64,000 bases of DNA. Source: Bin5 sp965207495. GTDB taxonomy: Bacteria; Chloroflexota; Anaerolineae; Caldilineales; Caldilineaceae. Below, piece by piece: positions 44,762-53,768 of this stretch. Position 1 is the stretch's first letter. Every line of letters begins with the position of its first letter. The position numbers and the translations under genes were made by a program. The DNA lies in the NCBI GenBank assembly GCA_965207495.1, contig OZ242287.1:4712001-4776000 (forward strand), read 5' to 3'. Under the pieces are notes generated by a model. That model was not told where the DNA came from. It did not search any database and saw only the letters and a list, made by a program, of their open reading frames with translations.

Positions 44762-45691
44762 ATGGCTATGACGAGCGCACCGCCTGCCGATTCCGAAGGA
44801 ATTGTTCTCGATATTGAGGGCCAGCGCCCCAATGTTTTGCTGCGTTTCAGCGGCGCGGTAAGACGCTTTACGAAGTCCTCGCCGATCGGGATGTTCGCCG
44901 TGGGCGTCTGGGTGCTGATGTTCATCCTGGCGGTCTTTGCGCCTCTTCTCTCCCCTTTCGATCCGCTGGAAGCCGACTACAGCGCCATACGCGCCGCGCC
45001 GACCGCGGAGCACATTCTGGGCACCGATCAGTTGGGTCGGGACCTTCTGAGTAGAATCATATTCGGGACGCGCATTACGCTGATCGTGAGTATCACGTCC
45101 GTCGTCATTGGTGACCTGATCGGCTTTGTGTGGGGCGTTGCCAGCGGCTATATGGGCCGGCGATTTGATCTAATCAGCCAGCGCGTTGTGGATGTGCTGA
45201 TGTCCTTTCCCGGTCTGATATTGGCGCTATTGCTGCTTGTCGTCCTGGGGGCGGGACTGTTTACCGTAATCGTTGCCATTTCGGTAACGAGCATTCCCTC
45301 GGCCACGCGCATCACGCGCGCGGTGGTGCTCTCGATCAAGGAGACCTCCTACGTCGAGGCCGCCATGGTAAATGGGGCGTCGAATATCCGGATCATGGTG
45401 CGCCATGTTGCGCCGCAGGCGGTTGCGCCGATCCTGGTGGTGGCGACACTGCATCTGGGAGGCGCGATTTTCGCGGAGTCGGCGCTGAGTTTTCTGGGGA
45501 TGGGGATTCCGCCGCCGGCGCCGAGTTGGGGCAATATGCTGGGCGGCGTGCTGGCAGCCGCGTTTCGTCCCCCCTGGTGGCTTGTAATCTTCCCTGGCCT
45601 GGCGATCACTTTTGCGATCATGGCCGCCAATCTCTTTGGCGACGCGTTCAGAGATTTCCTCGACCCGAAGCTGCGGCGGCGGATAGATTAA
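44762..45691 (+). CDS. Dipeptide/oligopeptide-type ABC transporter permease (DppC-like)
   Basis: A 309-residue permease from the ATG at 44762, with GAGGAAG upstream. FAPLLSPFDPLEAD, HILGTDQLGRDLLSRIIFGTRITL and the EAA loop LSIKETSYVEAAMVNGASNIRIMVRHVAPQAVAP are typical. The end reads FGDAFRDFLDPKLRRRID. It pairs with the DppB-like protein. The next gene encodes a cupin rather than the ATPases found in standard dpp operons. Confidence 0.92.
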   Translation: MAMTSAPPADSEGIVLDIEGQRPNVLLRFSGAVRRFTKSSPIGMFAVGVWVLMFILAVFAPLLSPFDPLEADYSAIRAAPTAEHILGTDQLGRDLLSRIIFGTRITLIVSITSVVIGDLIGFVWGVASGYMGRRFDLISQRVVDVLMSFPGLILALLLLVVLGAGLFTVIVAISVTSIPSATRITRAVVLSIKETSYVEAAMVNGASNIRIMVRHVAPQAVAPILVVATLHLGGAIFAESALSFLGMGIPPPAPSWGNMLGGVLAAAFRPPWWLVIFPGLAITFAIMAANLFGDAFRDFLDPKLRRRID

Positions 45692-45791
45692 GGAGGCCGT
45701 CCAGTTGCTTGCAGCGTCTTCCCGGCAGTTCCCGTTTGCAGCGAATAGTTGAGCCGCTAACTGATAGCGAAAAGCGAACAAGGAGAGAGCT

Positions 45792-46442
45792 GTGCCCTTT
45801 CAGGTTCTGGACTTTCATAAAGACATACGTAACGTGCTGACAACGCCGGAGATCCGGGCCCGCTTTTTGCAGTTCGAGGTAGGCCATACGGCGCAGATTC
45901 ATACCCATGATCTGGGCCATGAGATTTTTCTCATATTGCAAGGGCAGGCGGAGTTCACAATCGAGGGTCATGCCGAGGTTTTGGGGCCGGGCCAGCTCTG
46001 CATCGCGCTTACCGATGAGGCCCACCAGGTGCGCAATGTGGGGGACGAGCCGGTCATTATGTACCTGTCGGTCACGCCGCACATCCAGCCGACCCATACG
46101 ATGTGGAATGAGGACGGCACGAAGAAGCCGCCCCGATTCGCGCTGAATACCGCCTACGACGTAGAGCCGGACCGCGAGACGGCTACCGACGAGCTACTGG
46201 ACCAGCAGCTGGCGGCGGCCGAGGCGTGGTTGGAGGCGGTGGAGACGAGTACGCAAACTCAGAGGGAGCAGATCGCAGCCTTTCGGGCGGCGCGGGAGGC
46301 GGGGAATGAAGAAGCTGCCCTGGCGGCCCGCGACGCGATGTGGGCATCTCTTTACCCGGCTTACCGAAGCGCGTTTGCCCTGGCGGATGTATGGAACAGC
46401 TTTACGTCGCGCACTGTGGACACGGATTATACCGGTCCATAA
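45792..46442 (+). CDS. Cupin-domain protein
   Basis: A 216-residue protein starting at GTG behind AGGAGAGAG. The cupin is N-terminal: HTAQIHTHDLGHEIFLILQGQAEFTIEG gives the H-x-H...E...G motif 1, and GPGQLCIALTDEAHQVRN the motif 2 His, so a bound metal is likely. Residues about 110-216 form a helical, charged tail (LDQQLAAAEAWLEAVETSTQTQREQIAAF). It could be an isomerase, oxygenase or sugar sensor. It lies between the Dpp-type permeases and a Gfo/Idh/MocA gene, suggesting that the importer carries a sugar-like compound. Confidence 0.82.
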   Translation: MPFQVLDFHKDIRNVLTTPEIRARFLQFEVGHTAQIHTHDLGHEIFLILQGQAEFTIEGHAEVLGPGQLCIALTDEAHQVRNVGDEPVIMYLSVTPHIQPTHTMWNEDGTKKPPRFALNTAYDVEPDRETATDELLDQQLAAAEAWLEAVETSTQTQREQIAAFRAAREAGNEEAALAARDAMWASLYPAYRSAFALADVWNSFTSRTVDTDYTGP

Positions 46443-46499
46443 TAGTCCTTCACCTACCTACCCACCGTCAGCCATCGACCAGCGACCGGAGAAAAGAAA

Positions 46500-47567
46500 G
46501 TGAGACGAGTGAAGATTGGCGTCATCGGATGCGGGGCCATCGCCCAGGTCCATCATATGCCCAATTTGAAGGAATTGCAGGATGAGTTCGAGGTGACGGC
46601 GGTCTGCGACGTGTCGGCCGGCGCGGCCCAGTATGTTGCCAATCGTTTTCACGTGCCCCAGTACTTTACCGACTACCGCGATCTGCTGGCATCGGACGTT
46701 GAGGCGGTGATACTGTGTCAGACGGACCCGAAGAAGGGTGTGGCGGTGGACGCTTTTGACGCGGGCAAGCACGCCTTTGTGGAGAAACCGGTGTGCTTTT
46801 CGCTGCAGGAATGCGACGAGATGATCGAGGCCTGCAAGCGCGCCGGAACGGTGGGGCAGGCGGGCTATATGAAGGTCTATGACCCGGCGTTTGAGCGGGC
46901 CAAGCAGGAAGCGGAAGAAATGGATGTGCGCTTTGTGCAAATCAATCATCTGCACCCGGACAACGCGCTACATCTGCAACAGTTCGACGTACGCAGCTTC
47001 GGTGATCTGCCTGAAGGGGCGTTCGAGAGCGCGATAGAAGGGCGGCAGGCGGCTCGGGAGCAGGCGATCGGCGAGGCGGCTCCCCACGTAGAGCGGGCAT
47101 TCCATCTGCTGGCGGGAAGCATGATCCACGATTTGTATGGCTTGCGTGAGATCATGGGCATGCCGGTTGAGGTGTCACATACGGAGATCTGGCAGGAGGG
47201 CCGGGCCGTTACTTTCACCTTGGTCTATGAAAATAACGCGCGTTGTGTGGGGACATGGATCGATCTGCCGGATCTGTGGGATTTCAAGGAGACGCTGGAG
47301 ATATACGGCGACGACAAGCGGGTGATAGTCAACTACCCGACCGGTTTTTCGCGGGGCATCCTGTCAACGGTGTCGATCCAGGGAATCGACAGCGAGGGCA
47401 CGACCTACCGGACGGAGCCCTACATTGACTGGGACAGTGCATTTGTGCAGGAGTTGCGTCATTTCCACGACTGCATCGTCAACGGCAAAACGTCGCGCAC
47501 GTCGCTGGAGCATGCGCGCAATGATGTGAAGTTGATCATCGACATTATTGGGGCGTATAAGGCGTAG
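46500..47567 (+). CDS. Gfo/Idh/MocA family oxidoreductase
   Basis: A 355-residue NAD(P)-dependent dehydrogenase starting at GTG behind GGAGAAAAG. KIGVIGCGAIAQVHH (5-19) is the Rossmann motif; KHAFVEKPVCFS near residue 90 carries the EKP motif with the catalytic-region Lys. The C-terminal domain includes MIHDLYGLREIMG, where the His and Asp stand at the usual D-x-x-x-H-like site. It is co-directional with the Dpp-type importer and cupin and is likely part of their catabolic unit. Confidence 0.9.
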   Translation: MRRVKIGVIGCGAIAQVHHMPNLKELQDEFEVTAVCDVSAGAAQYVANRFHVPQYFTDYRDLLASDVEAVILCQTDPKKGVAVDAFDAGKHAFVEKPVCFSLQECDEMIEACKRAGTVGQAGYMKVYDPAFERAKQEAEEMDVRFVQINHLHPDNALHLQQFDVRSFGDLPEGAFESAIEGRQAAREQAIGEAAPHVERAFHLLAGSMIHDLYGLREIMGMPVEVSHTEIWQEGRAVTFTLVYENNARCVGTWIDLPDLWDFKETLEIYGDDKRVIVNYPTGFSRGILSTVSIQGIDSEGTTYRTEPYIDWDSAFVQELRHFHDCIVNGKTSRTSLEHARNDVKLIIDIIGAYKA

Positions 47568-47960
47568 TTGCTTATTTGGTGCTGCGTATTGCGTAATGCG
47601 TCGAAGGCGACCTGCCGTGCAATTTTGGCGCCTTGCAGGCGGGACCATTGAATTTCAATTGAATTGAAGCCGATGTATTGAAGCCGATGTATTGCAGCCG
47701 AATCCTTTCCTTTTGACCGGGACGCGTTCGCGTAAGGAGAAACGGTTGCAGACCAGAAGCTGACCTGGTAATCTGGTCGCCTTGCGTAGTCCCTACCCCC
47801 ATCTGAAACTCCACCGTGGATTCCTCCACCTGATTCAAGCTTCAAATACCTTTAATGGTATGATGGAACCTGCTGTAAATTGCGTAACGTTGTCTGGATT
47901 GCGGCAATCTGTTGCTAAACAGACAGGCATAGGTTCAGAGGAACGACCAGTCCACCGCCG
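47568..47960. other. Intergenic region with two tandem repeats
   Basis: 393 bases with no supported gene. It holds a heptamer-period run (TGCGTAT, TGCGTAA, TGCGTCG at 47583-47603) and a 14-base tandem repeat (47663-47702). Confidence 0.65.
47663..47702. repeat. 14-base tandem repeat, almost three copies
   Basis: ATTGAAGCCGATGT occurs twice in perfect tandem (47663-47690), followed by the altered partial copy ATTGCAGCCGAA. Confidence 0.75.
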
Positions 47961-49454
47961 ATGAAGACGCTGATTGTCGCGTGTATCCAACAGAAGATGC
48001 GGCTGCCCCAGACTCTGGAGGAGTACAGGGAAGACCTGCGCAGGTTCCTGCGGGCTGCGGAGAATAAACGGGCGCGGCTGGTGGTCTTCCCGGAACTTGC
48101 CGGGGTGATGGTGATTCCGCCTCTTCTCGGCGGCTTCCAGGCGAACCTTCTCAAGCGGGCGGACTTGGCGCGGCGGCGGCAGTCAGGCCTGTGGCAAAAG
48201 ATCAGCGGCGGCTTATCCGGTGCGCTGGTTGGATGGCTCAACACTGATTTCCGCCAGATGGCGGGTGCTCTGTTGACGACGCAGCCGGATAGGGTATGGG
48301 AGGCGTACGACGAGGTATTCGGCGGGCTGGCGCAGGAGTTTGACGTGACGCTGGTGGCGCCGAGCGCGTATTTGCCGGACCCGCTGGACGGGGTGCTGCG
48401 AAACCTGACGGTGGTGTACGGGCCGGGCGGCGAACGGCTGGGCTACCAGGCCAAGCGGGTACTGCACCCAGAGGACGAGGATTTGGCCCAGCCCGGCCAC
48501 GAGTGGAACGTCATCCAGACGCCGGTCGGCAGGATCGGGTTGATGCTGGGGGGTGACCTGCTCTACCCGGAGGTGGGGCGGCTGCTGGCCTACCAGGGCG
48601 CGGAGCTTTTGATCGGCCAGGGCGCGGCGACGGAGCGGGTTCTGTATGAAAAGTTGCGAGCGGGGATGCTGGCTCGCATGCAGGACAACCAGTTGTTCGC
48701 GGCGATCAGCTTTCTGGTCGGGCACAATGAGTTCAGCCGCCGTCAGCGAGATCCGTTTGTGGGTCGGTCGGCGGTGCTGGCGCCGCAGGAGCTTACGCCG
48801 CGGGCAAGCGGTATACTGGTGGAGTCGTCCAATTTTCGCAGCGAGAGCGTGCTGTCGGCGGTGTGGGAGTTCGAGGCGCTAGCCGACCTGTGGGAGACGT
48901 CGGACACGCCGGTGCGGAGCCAACTTCCGCTGGATGCGGTCGGCCCGGCGCTGGCGCAGCTATACAGGAAGATGAATCAGCTGCCCGAAGGGCCGGAAGC
49001 ACTCCTGGCGGCGCCTGAAAGACAGGAACCTGAGATCAAAGAACGGCCGGTGGTGCTAGAAGAGAGGTTGACAGTGCCAAAGAGAACCAAGTCTATACTC
49101 AGTCTGGATGATCTGCCTGTACTTGCGTCGGTGACCTCCTACTGGGGTGATGCGTCAGATACAGAGATCAAAGAGTCCTTGCCCGCCCATGTTCCGGTCA
49201 GTTTGACGCCCGAGACATATGATTGGGAATTGGACGAACCGTCGGAATCGGTTGAATCGCAGGCGCTGGCTGCGCCGGAGGCGGAGGGGGGCAGTGCAGT
49301 AGGGATGGATGCTCCAAGCGAAAGCACCCAGACAGTTGCCTCCAGTCAAGCTGATGACGGTCAGGCCGAGGACGGGGAGAGTGAAGAGGAGACGGAGGAG
49401 ATGGACGCTCTTCTCGAACCAAGGGCTGAAGAGGACCGCGAACAGGCCGGTTGA
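47961..49454 (+). CDS. Nitrilase-fold protein lacking the catalytic cysteine
   Basis: A 497-residue protein with a carbon-nitrogen hydrolase domain (about 1-300). The Glu (E45, VVFPEL) and Lys (K165, YQAKRVL) of the Glu-Lys-Cys triad are present. Where the family has G-x-x-x-C-x-D-x-x-x-P-E, this protein reads GLMLGGDLLYPE, so the Cys is Gly197. Residues about 52-110 are an insertion compared with typical nitrilases. From about 345 the tail is acidic, low in complexity and rich in Glu, Ser and Ala, probably disordered. It is unlikely to hydrolyse amides by the usual mechanism; a binding or regulatory role is more plausible. Confidence 0.8.
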   Translation: MKTLIVACIQQKMRLPQTLEEYREDLRRFLRAAENKRARLVVFPELAGVMVIPPLLGGFQANLLKRADLARRRQSGLWQKISGGLSGALVGWLNTDFRQMAGALLTTQPDRVWEAYDEVFGGLAQEFDVTLVAPSAYLPDPLDGVLRNLTVVYGPGGERLGYQAKRVLHPEDEDLAQPGHEWNVIQTPVGRIGLMLGGDLLYPEVGRLLAYQGAELLIGQGAATERVLYEKLRAGMLARMQDNQLFAAISFLVGHNEFSRRQRDPFVGRSAVLAPQELTPRASGILVESSNFRSESVLSAVWEFEALADLWETSDTPVRSQLPLDAVGPALAQLYRKMNQLPEGPEALLAAPERQEPEIKERPVVLEERLTVPKRTKSILSLDDLPVLASVTSYWGDASDTEIKESLPAHVPVSLTPETYDWELDEPSESVESQALAAPEAEGGSAVGMDAPSESTQTVASSQADDGQAEDGESEEETEEMDALLEPRAEEDREQAG

Positions 49455-49514
49455 GATTTCGCGTCGCTGATATAAGGTTGTCAACCAGTGGTGGGATAGC
49501 GCTGGGCGTAGAGG

Positions 49515-50999
49515 CTATGGGAGAACCGGCTCTTCTCTGGCGGACTGAATCAGGCGCAGCATCTCGTCAACGTCGGTGATCTTCACCCGCGGTTGCCCGC
49601 GCAGTTCTCCCCGTTCGTTCTCGATCTGCTCCAGAATCTGCCAGTCGGCAAAGGAAACGAAGTCCACGCCCTTGTTCTTCAAGAGGGGAATAATGTCACC
49701 TGGCCGGCCGTGCCCGTCGGTGTGCGGGCCGGAGCGGTTGTTCGCGGGCGCGTCGCCGGGAAGCAGCTCGGCGGCGTTTTTGACGTCTTCCATCATCAGT
49801 CTTACTGTTTCGACCGCGTCGGGCTTATTGGTGCCGATCACGCCGGTGGGGCCGCGTTTGGCCCAACCTACGGTGTATTCACCGGGCACAACGGCGCCGC
49901 CGTGCTCGGCAGTCACGCGCCCCTTTTCGTTGGGAATGATACCCCAGCGGTCAAAGAAGGGTACGCCTGGAATGGGGACGCCGCGGTAGCCAATTGAGCG
50001 GAACACCAGGCCCACGTCGTACTCCGTGAAGGTGCCGATGCCGCGGCAGGCGATGTAGCCTGACTCGGTTTCCTGCAGGGCATTTTTCTCGGTGGTCATG
50101 GCGCTGACCGCGCCGGCCTCAGCGGTGATTTCGGTTGGTGAGCGCAGGAAGTGGAAGATGATCTGCTTGGGTTTGCCGGTGGGGCCGCGGTCAGCCAGAT
50201 CCTGCAGCGTTTCGATGTTGCGGCGGGCAGTGCGATCGCCTTCCATCTCGGCCTGGCTGGCTTCGTCGAGAACAAGATCGGCCGGATTGACGATGACGTC
50301 GGCTATCTCCAGCTCGCCCAGCTCTTTGATCTCCGGGTTGGTGAACTTGGCCTGAACTGGTCCGCGGCGGGCGAAGATGTGGATGCGCTTGACATTGCTT
50401 TCCTGCAGTTCCTCAAGAGCGTAGTCGGTAATGTCAGTTGTCTCCAGCTCGGAAACGGATTTCGCCAGTATACGGGTTACATCCATCGCCACGTTGCCGA
50501 CGCCGATCACGGCGACACTTTCGACGCTCAGGTCGAACTGAAAGTGGCGGAAGTCGGGATGGCCGTTGTACCAGGCCACAAACTCGGTGGCGGAGAAGCT
50601 GCCCTCGAGATCTTCGCCGGGGATGCCGAGCTTCTTATCGGACTGGGCGCCGACGGCGTAGATGATCTGATCATAGTGGGACTTAAGCTCGGCGTGCGTG
50701 ATATCGGAACCGAGATTGACGTTACCGAAATAGCGGACGCGGCTGTCCTTCATAGTGCGTTCGTAGATGCGGGTGACCGATTTTATCTTCTGGTGATCGG
50801 GGGCGACGCCGTAGCGGACGAGTCCGTACGGCGTGGGCAGCCGGTCGAAGAGATCGATGGAGACGTGGGCATCCTTTTGTTGCAGCAGGGCGCCGGCGGC
50901 GTAGAAACCGGACGGTCCGGCACCTATGATGGCGACGCGCACGGGTCTGCTGCTGCTGCCGAGTCTTCCTGTAAAGGTCAACGTACTGTTCCTTTGCAT
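49515..50999 (-). CDS. Ferredoxin/adrenodoxin-NADP+ reductase (FprA-like)
   Basis: A 494-residue flavoprotein from the ATG at 50999 (a GTG at 51014 is an alternative). VRVAIIGAGPSGFYAAGALL binds FAD, and VESVAVIGVGNVAMDVTRIL binds NADP. The sequence PTPYGLVRYGVAPDHQKIKSV is diagnostic of the adrenodoxin reductase/FprA family, and VGWAKRGPTGVIGTNKPDA its usual C-terminal motif. It passes electrons between NADPH and ferredoxins in the cytoplasm. Residues after about 410 extend to a short tail with a DxxEM-like end that is normal for bacterial members. Confidence 0.92.
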   Translation of the reverse strand: MQRNSTLTFTGRLGSSSRPVRVAIIGAGPSGFYAAGALLQQKDAHVSIDLFDRLPTPYGLVRYGVAPDHQKIKSVTRIYERTMKDSRVRYFGNVNLGSDITHAELKSHYDQIIYAVGAQSDKKLGIPGEDLEGSFSATEFVAWYNGHPDFRHFQFDLSVESVAVIGVGNVAMDVTRILAKSVSELETTDITDYALEELQESNVKRIHIFARRGPVQAKFTNPEIKELGELEIADVIVNPADLVLDEASQAEMEGDRTARRNIETLQDLADRGPTGKPKQIIFHFLRSPTEITAEAGAVSAMTTEKNALQETESGYIACRGIGTFTEYDVGLVFRSIGYRGVPIPGVPFFDRWGIIPNEKGRVTAEHGGAVVPGEYTVGWAKRGPTGVIGTNKPDAVETVRLMMEDVKNAAELLPGDAPANNRSGPHTDGHGRPGDIIPLLKNKGVDFVSFADWQILEQIENERGELRGQPRVKITDVDEMLRLIQSAREEPVLP

Positions 51000-51037
51000 G
51001 GCGGTGTAACGCACAACCTACAATACGTCAGCGATTT

Positions 51038-51253
51038 TCACAATTTTCGCTGGAGCAGAGACTGAAACTGGCGGGCCAGTGTGAGAACGCCGATTCCGAG
51101 TTGGAAGTATTCGGCGGGGCCGATGGTTTCGAGAGCTGTCTCGCCGTCTTCCTCGTTGGTACGTGCGCTGGATAGCCAGGCAAACACGCCGCCCAGCAAC
51201 GCGCCTCCAATCATGCCTGCTAAGATGATTCCTGTCCGGCCGCTATCCTTCAT
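51038..51253 (-). CDS. Small single-helix membrane protein (YtxH-like)
   Basis: A 71-residue protein from the ATG at 51253, chosen for GGAG upstream; 73 residues from an ATG at 51259. TGIILAGMIGGALLGGVFAWL is one glycine-rich helix with GxxxG spacing, as in YtxH-like proteins. The rest is a short amphipathic C terminus. It lies 38 bases before the ferredoxin reductase gene, on the same strand. Function unknown. Confidence 0.6.
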   Translation of the reverse strand: MKDSGRTGIILAGMIGGALLGGVFAWLSSARTNEEDGETALETIGPAEYFQLGIGVLTLARQFQSLLQRKL

Positions 51254-51465
51254 CGTCATTCTCCACTATATCCGGCACCATCATTTTAGCGCGTAAGCGC
51301 TTGTACAATTCGCGATTCTGTCTTCAATCCTACCATGCTGCGTGGGGGTCGCTGCAAAAGCTGACCGCGGCGCTGGCGCCAGCGCCGCGGTCTTATTGGT
51401 CAATCAGTGTCGCGGCAGTTGCGGCACAGTACATTCACCACAAATCACCGGAGATCCGAATCGAC

Positions 51466-53049
51466 TTATTTGAGGGTCATCTCCTTGACGAGGATGCGAT
51501 GATCGAGCTGCGGCGCCCAGTTGATGCGGCTGCCGAGGCCGTATGCGAGGTCCAGGTGGCCGATGTAGCCGATGGCGACATCCTCATGAATAATCCGGCT
51601 GAGCTCCTGCAGCGTCATTTCACGCTCGTCGCCGGTCAACGGATTCGCCTTCATCCAGACGGCATCGGCTTCCTCGTTGCAGTACACGGAAAGAATGCCT
51701 TCGCAGGAGTAGTAGAAGCGGTAGGAGGAGTGGAAATCCATGATCTCATTGCCATGCAGATGGATGGCGACGAAGTTCCGCTCTACGGGAACGTCCTTGA
51801 TGTTGATCAGCATCACTTGTCCGAAGCCTTCGGGATCGTAGAAGGTGGTGGTTACGCTGAAACCGACATCGGTGAGCATGGAGGCAACGGCCTGAATCAC
51901 CTCGTCAATTCTGGGGAAGACGGCATGGCGGGCGCCAAGCGTGATCTCCATATCGACGGGTACGCCGTCAGCGGCCGCGGCAGCCAGGAGCTCGCGCGCC
52001 TGGTCTGGGTCAAATGGGTAGGGATCCAGGCTGGGATCGTGACCGGTGGCGGATGAGTTTACGATCTGGCTGGCGACAGTGGCCGCGCCACCGAGGATGC
52101 TATCGACGATGGCTTCCTTGTCGATCGCCAGCTGTAGTGCGAGGCGTGCGCGGCGGTCCGACAGAAGGGGACTGTTGGTGTCCATGCGGATGAAAATCGT
52201 CTCCACACTGGGGGCCGAAACGCAACTTGTGTCAGCATTCTCGTCGAGCAATTGGCACTGTTCGGGCGTTACGAACTGGGCCAGATCGACTTCACCGGCC
52301 TGCACGGCGGCAGACCGCACCTGATCCTCCTGCAGGAATCGAACGGTGATGTTCTGGAAGGTTTGCGCACCGCGCGCGTCGTCGGTGTTGGAAAGGCCCC
52401 ACCAATCCGGGTTGGCCTCATAGCTTATCGACTCACCTTTACGCCACTCGACATACTTGTACGGGCCGGTGCCGATAAGCTCGGTATGGTAGGAGTCGGG
52501 ATCCTCGGCCAGTTGCCTGGCGGATGAGATGCCCACCCACTCGACCTTGCCGAGGAGAATCGGGTCGGGCTCCGGGGTCGACACGTCCAGCGTGTATTCG
52601 TCGACGGCGGCTGCGCTCATTGTGCCGAGGAAATCGAGGAGGTCGAAGGCGTTGTCGGCATCGAAGGTGTGGTTGATGCTGGCGGCGGCGGCTTCAGCGT
52701 TGAAAGGGGAGCCGTCGTGGAAGGTCACGCCTTCACGGAGTTGGAAACGAATGGTGGTGTCGTTTATTCGCTCCCAGGAGGTGGCGAGGATCGGGACAAA
52801 CTCACCGGTGGTGAAATCGCGGTTGACCAGTTGTTCGATGGCGTTGCGGAATCCGGGTCCGCCGGTCCCGGCGAAGGAGCGCCAGGCGTCCAGGCTAACC
52901 GGCTCGATGCCGACGGCGATGACCACTTCTTCGCCGGCCATTGCGGCGTCGTCGCCGGAGGCAGCCGGTTGTACTGGTTGACAGCCCGAAAGCACCAAGG
53001 CCATCACGAGGACCAGCACCATCCATGTCCAATTCGTTCTACGAACCAT
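51466..53049 (-). CDS. Peptide-type ABC transporter substrate-binding lipoprotein (SBP family 5), orphan
   Basis: A 527-residue binding protein with AGGAGG before its ATG. Its leader has a lipobox ending at Cys23 (LVLSGC) and no twin-arginine motif, unlike the other family 5 proteins here. LATSWERINDTTIRFQLREGVTFHDGSPFNAEAAAASINHTFD and LIGTGPYKYVEWRKGESISYEANPDWW are typical of family 5. No permease or ATPase gene adjoins it, so it must work with a transporter encoded elsewhere, or act as a sensor. Confidence 0.9.
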   Translation of the reverse strand: MVRRTNWTWMVLVLVMALVLSGCQPVQPAASGDDAAMAGEEVVIAVGIEPVSLDAWRSFAGTGGPGFRNAIEQLVNRDFTTGEFVPILATSWERINDTTIRFQLREGVTFHDGSPFNAEAAAASINHTFDADNAFDLLDFLGTMSAAAVDEYTLDVSTPEPDPILLGKVEWVGISSARQLAEDPDSYHTELIGTGPYKYVEWRKGESISYEANPDWWGLSNTDDARGAQTFQNITVRFLQEDQVRSAAVQAGEVDLAQFVTPEQCQLLDENADTSCVSAPSVETIFIRMDTNSPLLSDRRARLALQLAIDKEAIVDSILGGAATVASQIVNSSATGHDPSLDPYPFDPDQARELLAAAAADGVPVDMEITLGARHAVFPRIDEVIQAVASMLTDVGFSVTTTFYDPEGFGQVMLINIKDVPVERNFVAIHLHGNEIMDFHSSYRFYYSCEGILSVYCNEEADAVWMKANPLTGDEREMTLQELSRIIHEDVAIGYIGHLDLAYGLGSRINWAPQLDHRILVKEMTLK

Positions 53050-53278
53050 GACATCCCCTCCTGAGTGAGTTGCGTGTCAGCATTGGGTCGCTTCCAAGGC
53101 CCGTGAAGACTTTCCGTCGAAATATTGGCGCGCTGGAGAACAGTCGACGGTTTTGGAGGCCCAAGCAGGGCACCAGGCGGCAACCGAGCTACTTTTTTGG
53201 TGTTGTGAAATTGCTGACGACAGTGCTAAGATAGCGGCGCCACCTTATTGGTGTCAGCAAATTGCATTTTTTTTGCAG

Positions 53279-53307
53279 TTGCCGACAACCAGGAACGATT
53301 GTATAGT
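53279..53307 (+). promoter_or_regulatory. Candidate sigma-70-type promoter
   Basis: TTGCCG and TATAGT are separated by exactly 17 bases, on the plus strand about 460 bases upstream of the binding-protein gene at 53769. The distance is long, so it may instead drive an unrecognised leader RNA. Confidence 0.35.
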
Positions 53308-53684
53308 AAGATCGCCAGACACGTCAATCACAAGTTTTTATCATTTTTTCCCCGTATTTCAGCAATACGTGACAACCATCACGTTAGAATACGAACTCAA
53401 TCCTGTCAGACCCACACTCACATAGTTTCAGCTTCCTTGTCCTACCTCTCGCAATACCGGGGGAACGACGGTTAAGACATATCAATCGACGGCGAGCCAT
53501 GCAAAGGCGCTGGCGCTAGTCCGCATGCACAGTAGCGATATGCTCTCGGTTACCGGATGCAGCGACGCAGACCGGACATATATTGCACCTCACAGGGCTG
53601 AAATACTCGAGCGCGATATCTTAAAGGCGTAACCAGAAGCTCGTTCTACGTCATTTCGCAAAAATAACGCGCCCGGGGACTTTT

Positions 53685-53730
53685 CGGCCAATTCACTTCG
53701 GCCAATTCACTTCGGCCAATTCACTTCGGC
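53685..53730. repeat. 14-base tandem repeat, three copies
   Basis: CGGCCAATTCACTT is repeated three times without a mismatch, plus CGGC, ending 38 bases before the binding-protein ATG, near its ribosome site. Confidence 0.85.
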
Positions 53731-53768
53731 ATGTTGATTCACCATCATATTTCACAGGAGGACAAGGC

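Larger units (their letters stand above)
53050..53768. other. Long divergent intergenic region
   Basis: 719 bases between two divergent binding-protein genes, clearly more AT-rich in part than its surroundings (about 53230-53420). It contains a candidate promoter (53279-53307) and a 14-base tandem repeat (53685-53730). A 90-codon frame at 53153-53425 has no ribosome site or family match. Confidence 0.6.

Noticed and set aside
53153..53425. A 90-codon frame in the gap before the duplicated binding proteins
   Set aside because: No ribosome site, no family match, and a local AT-rich composition typical of regulatory sequence.
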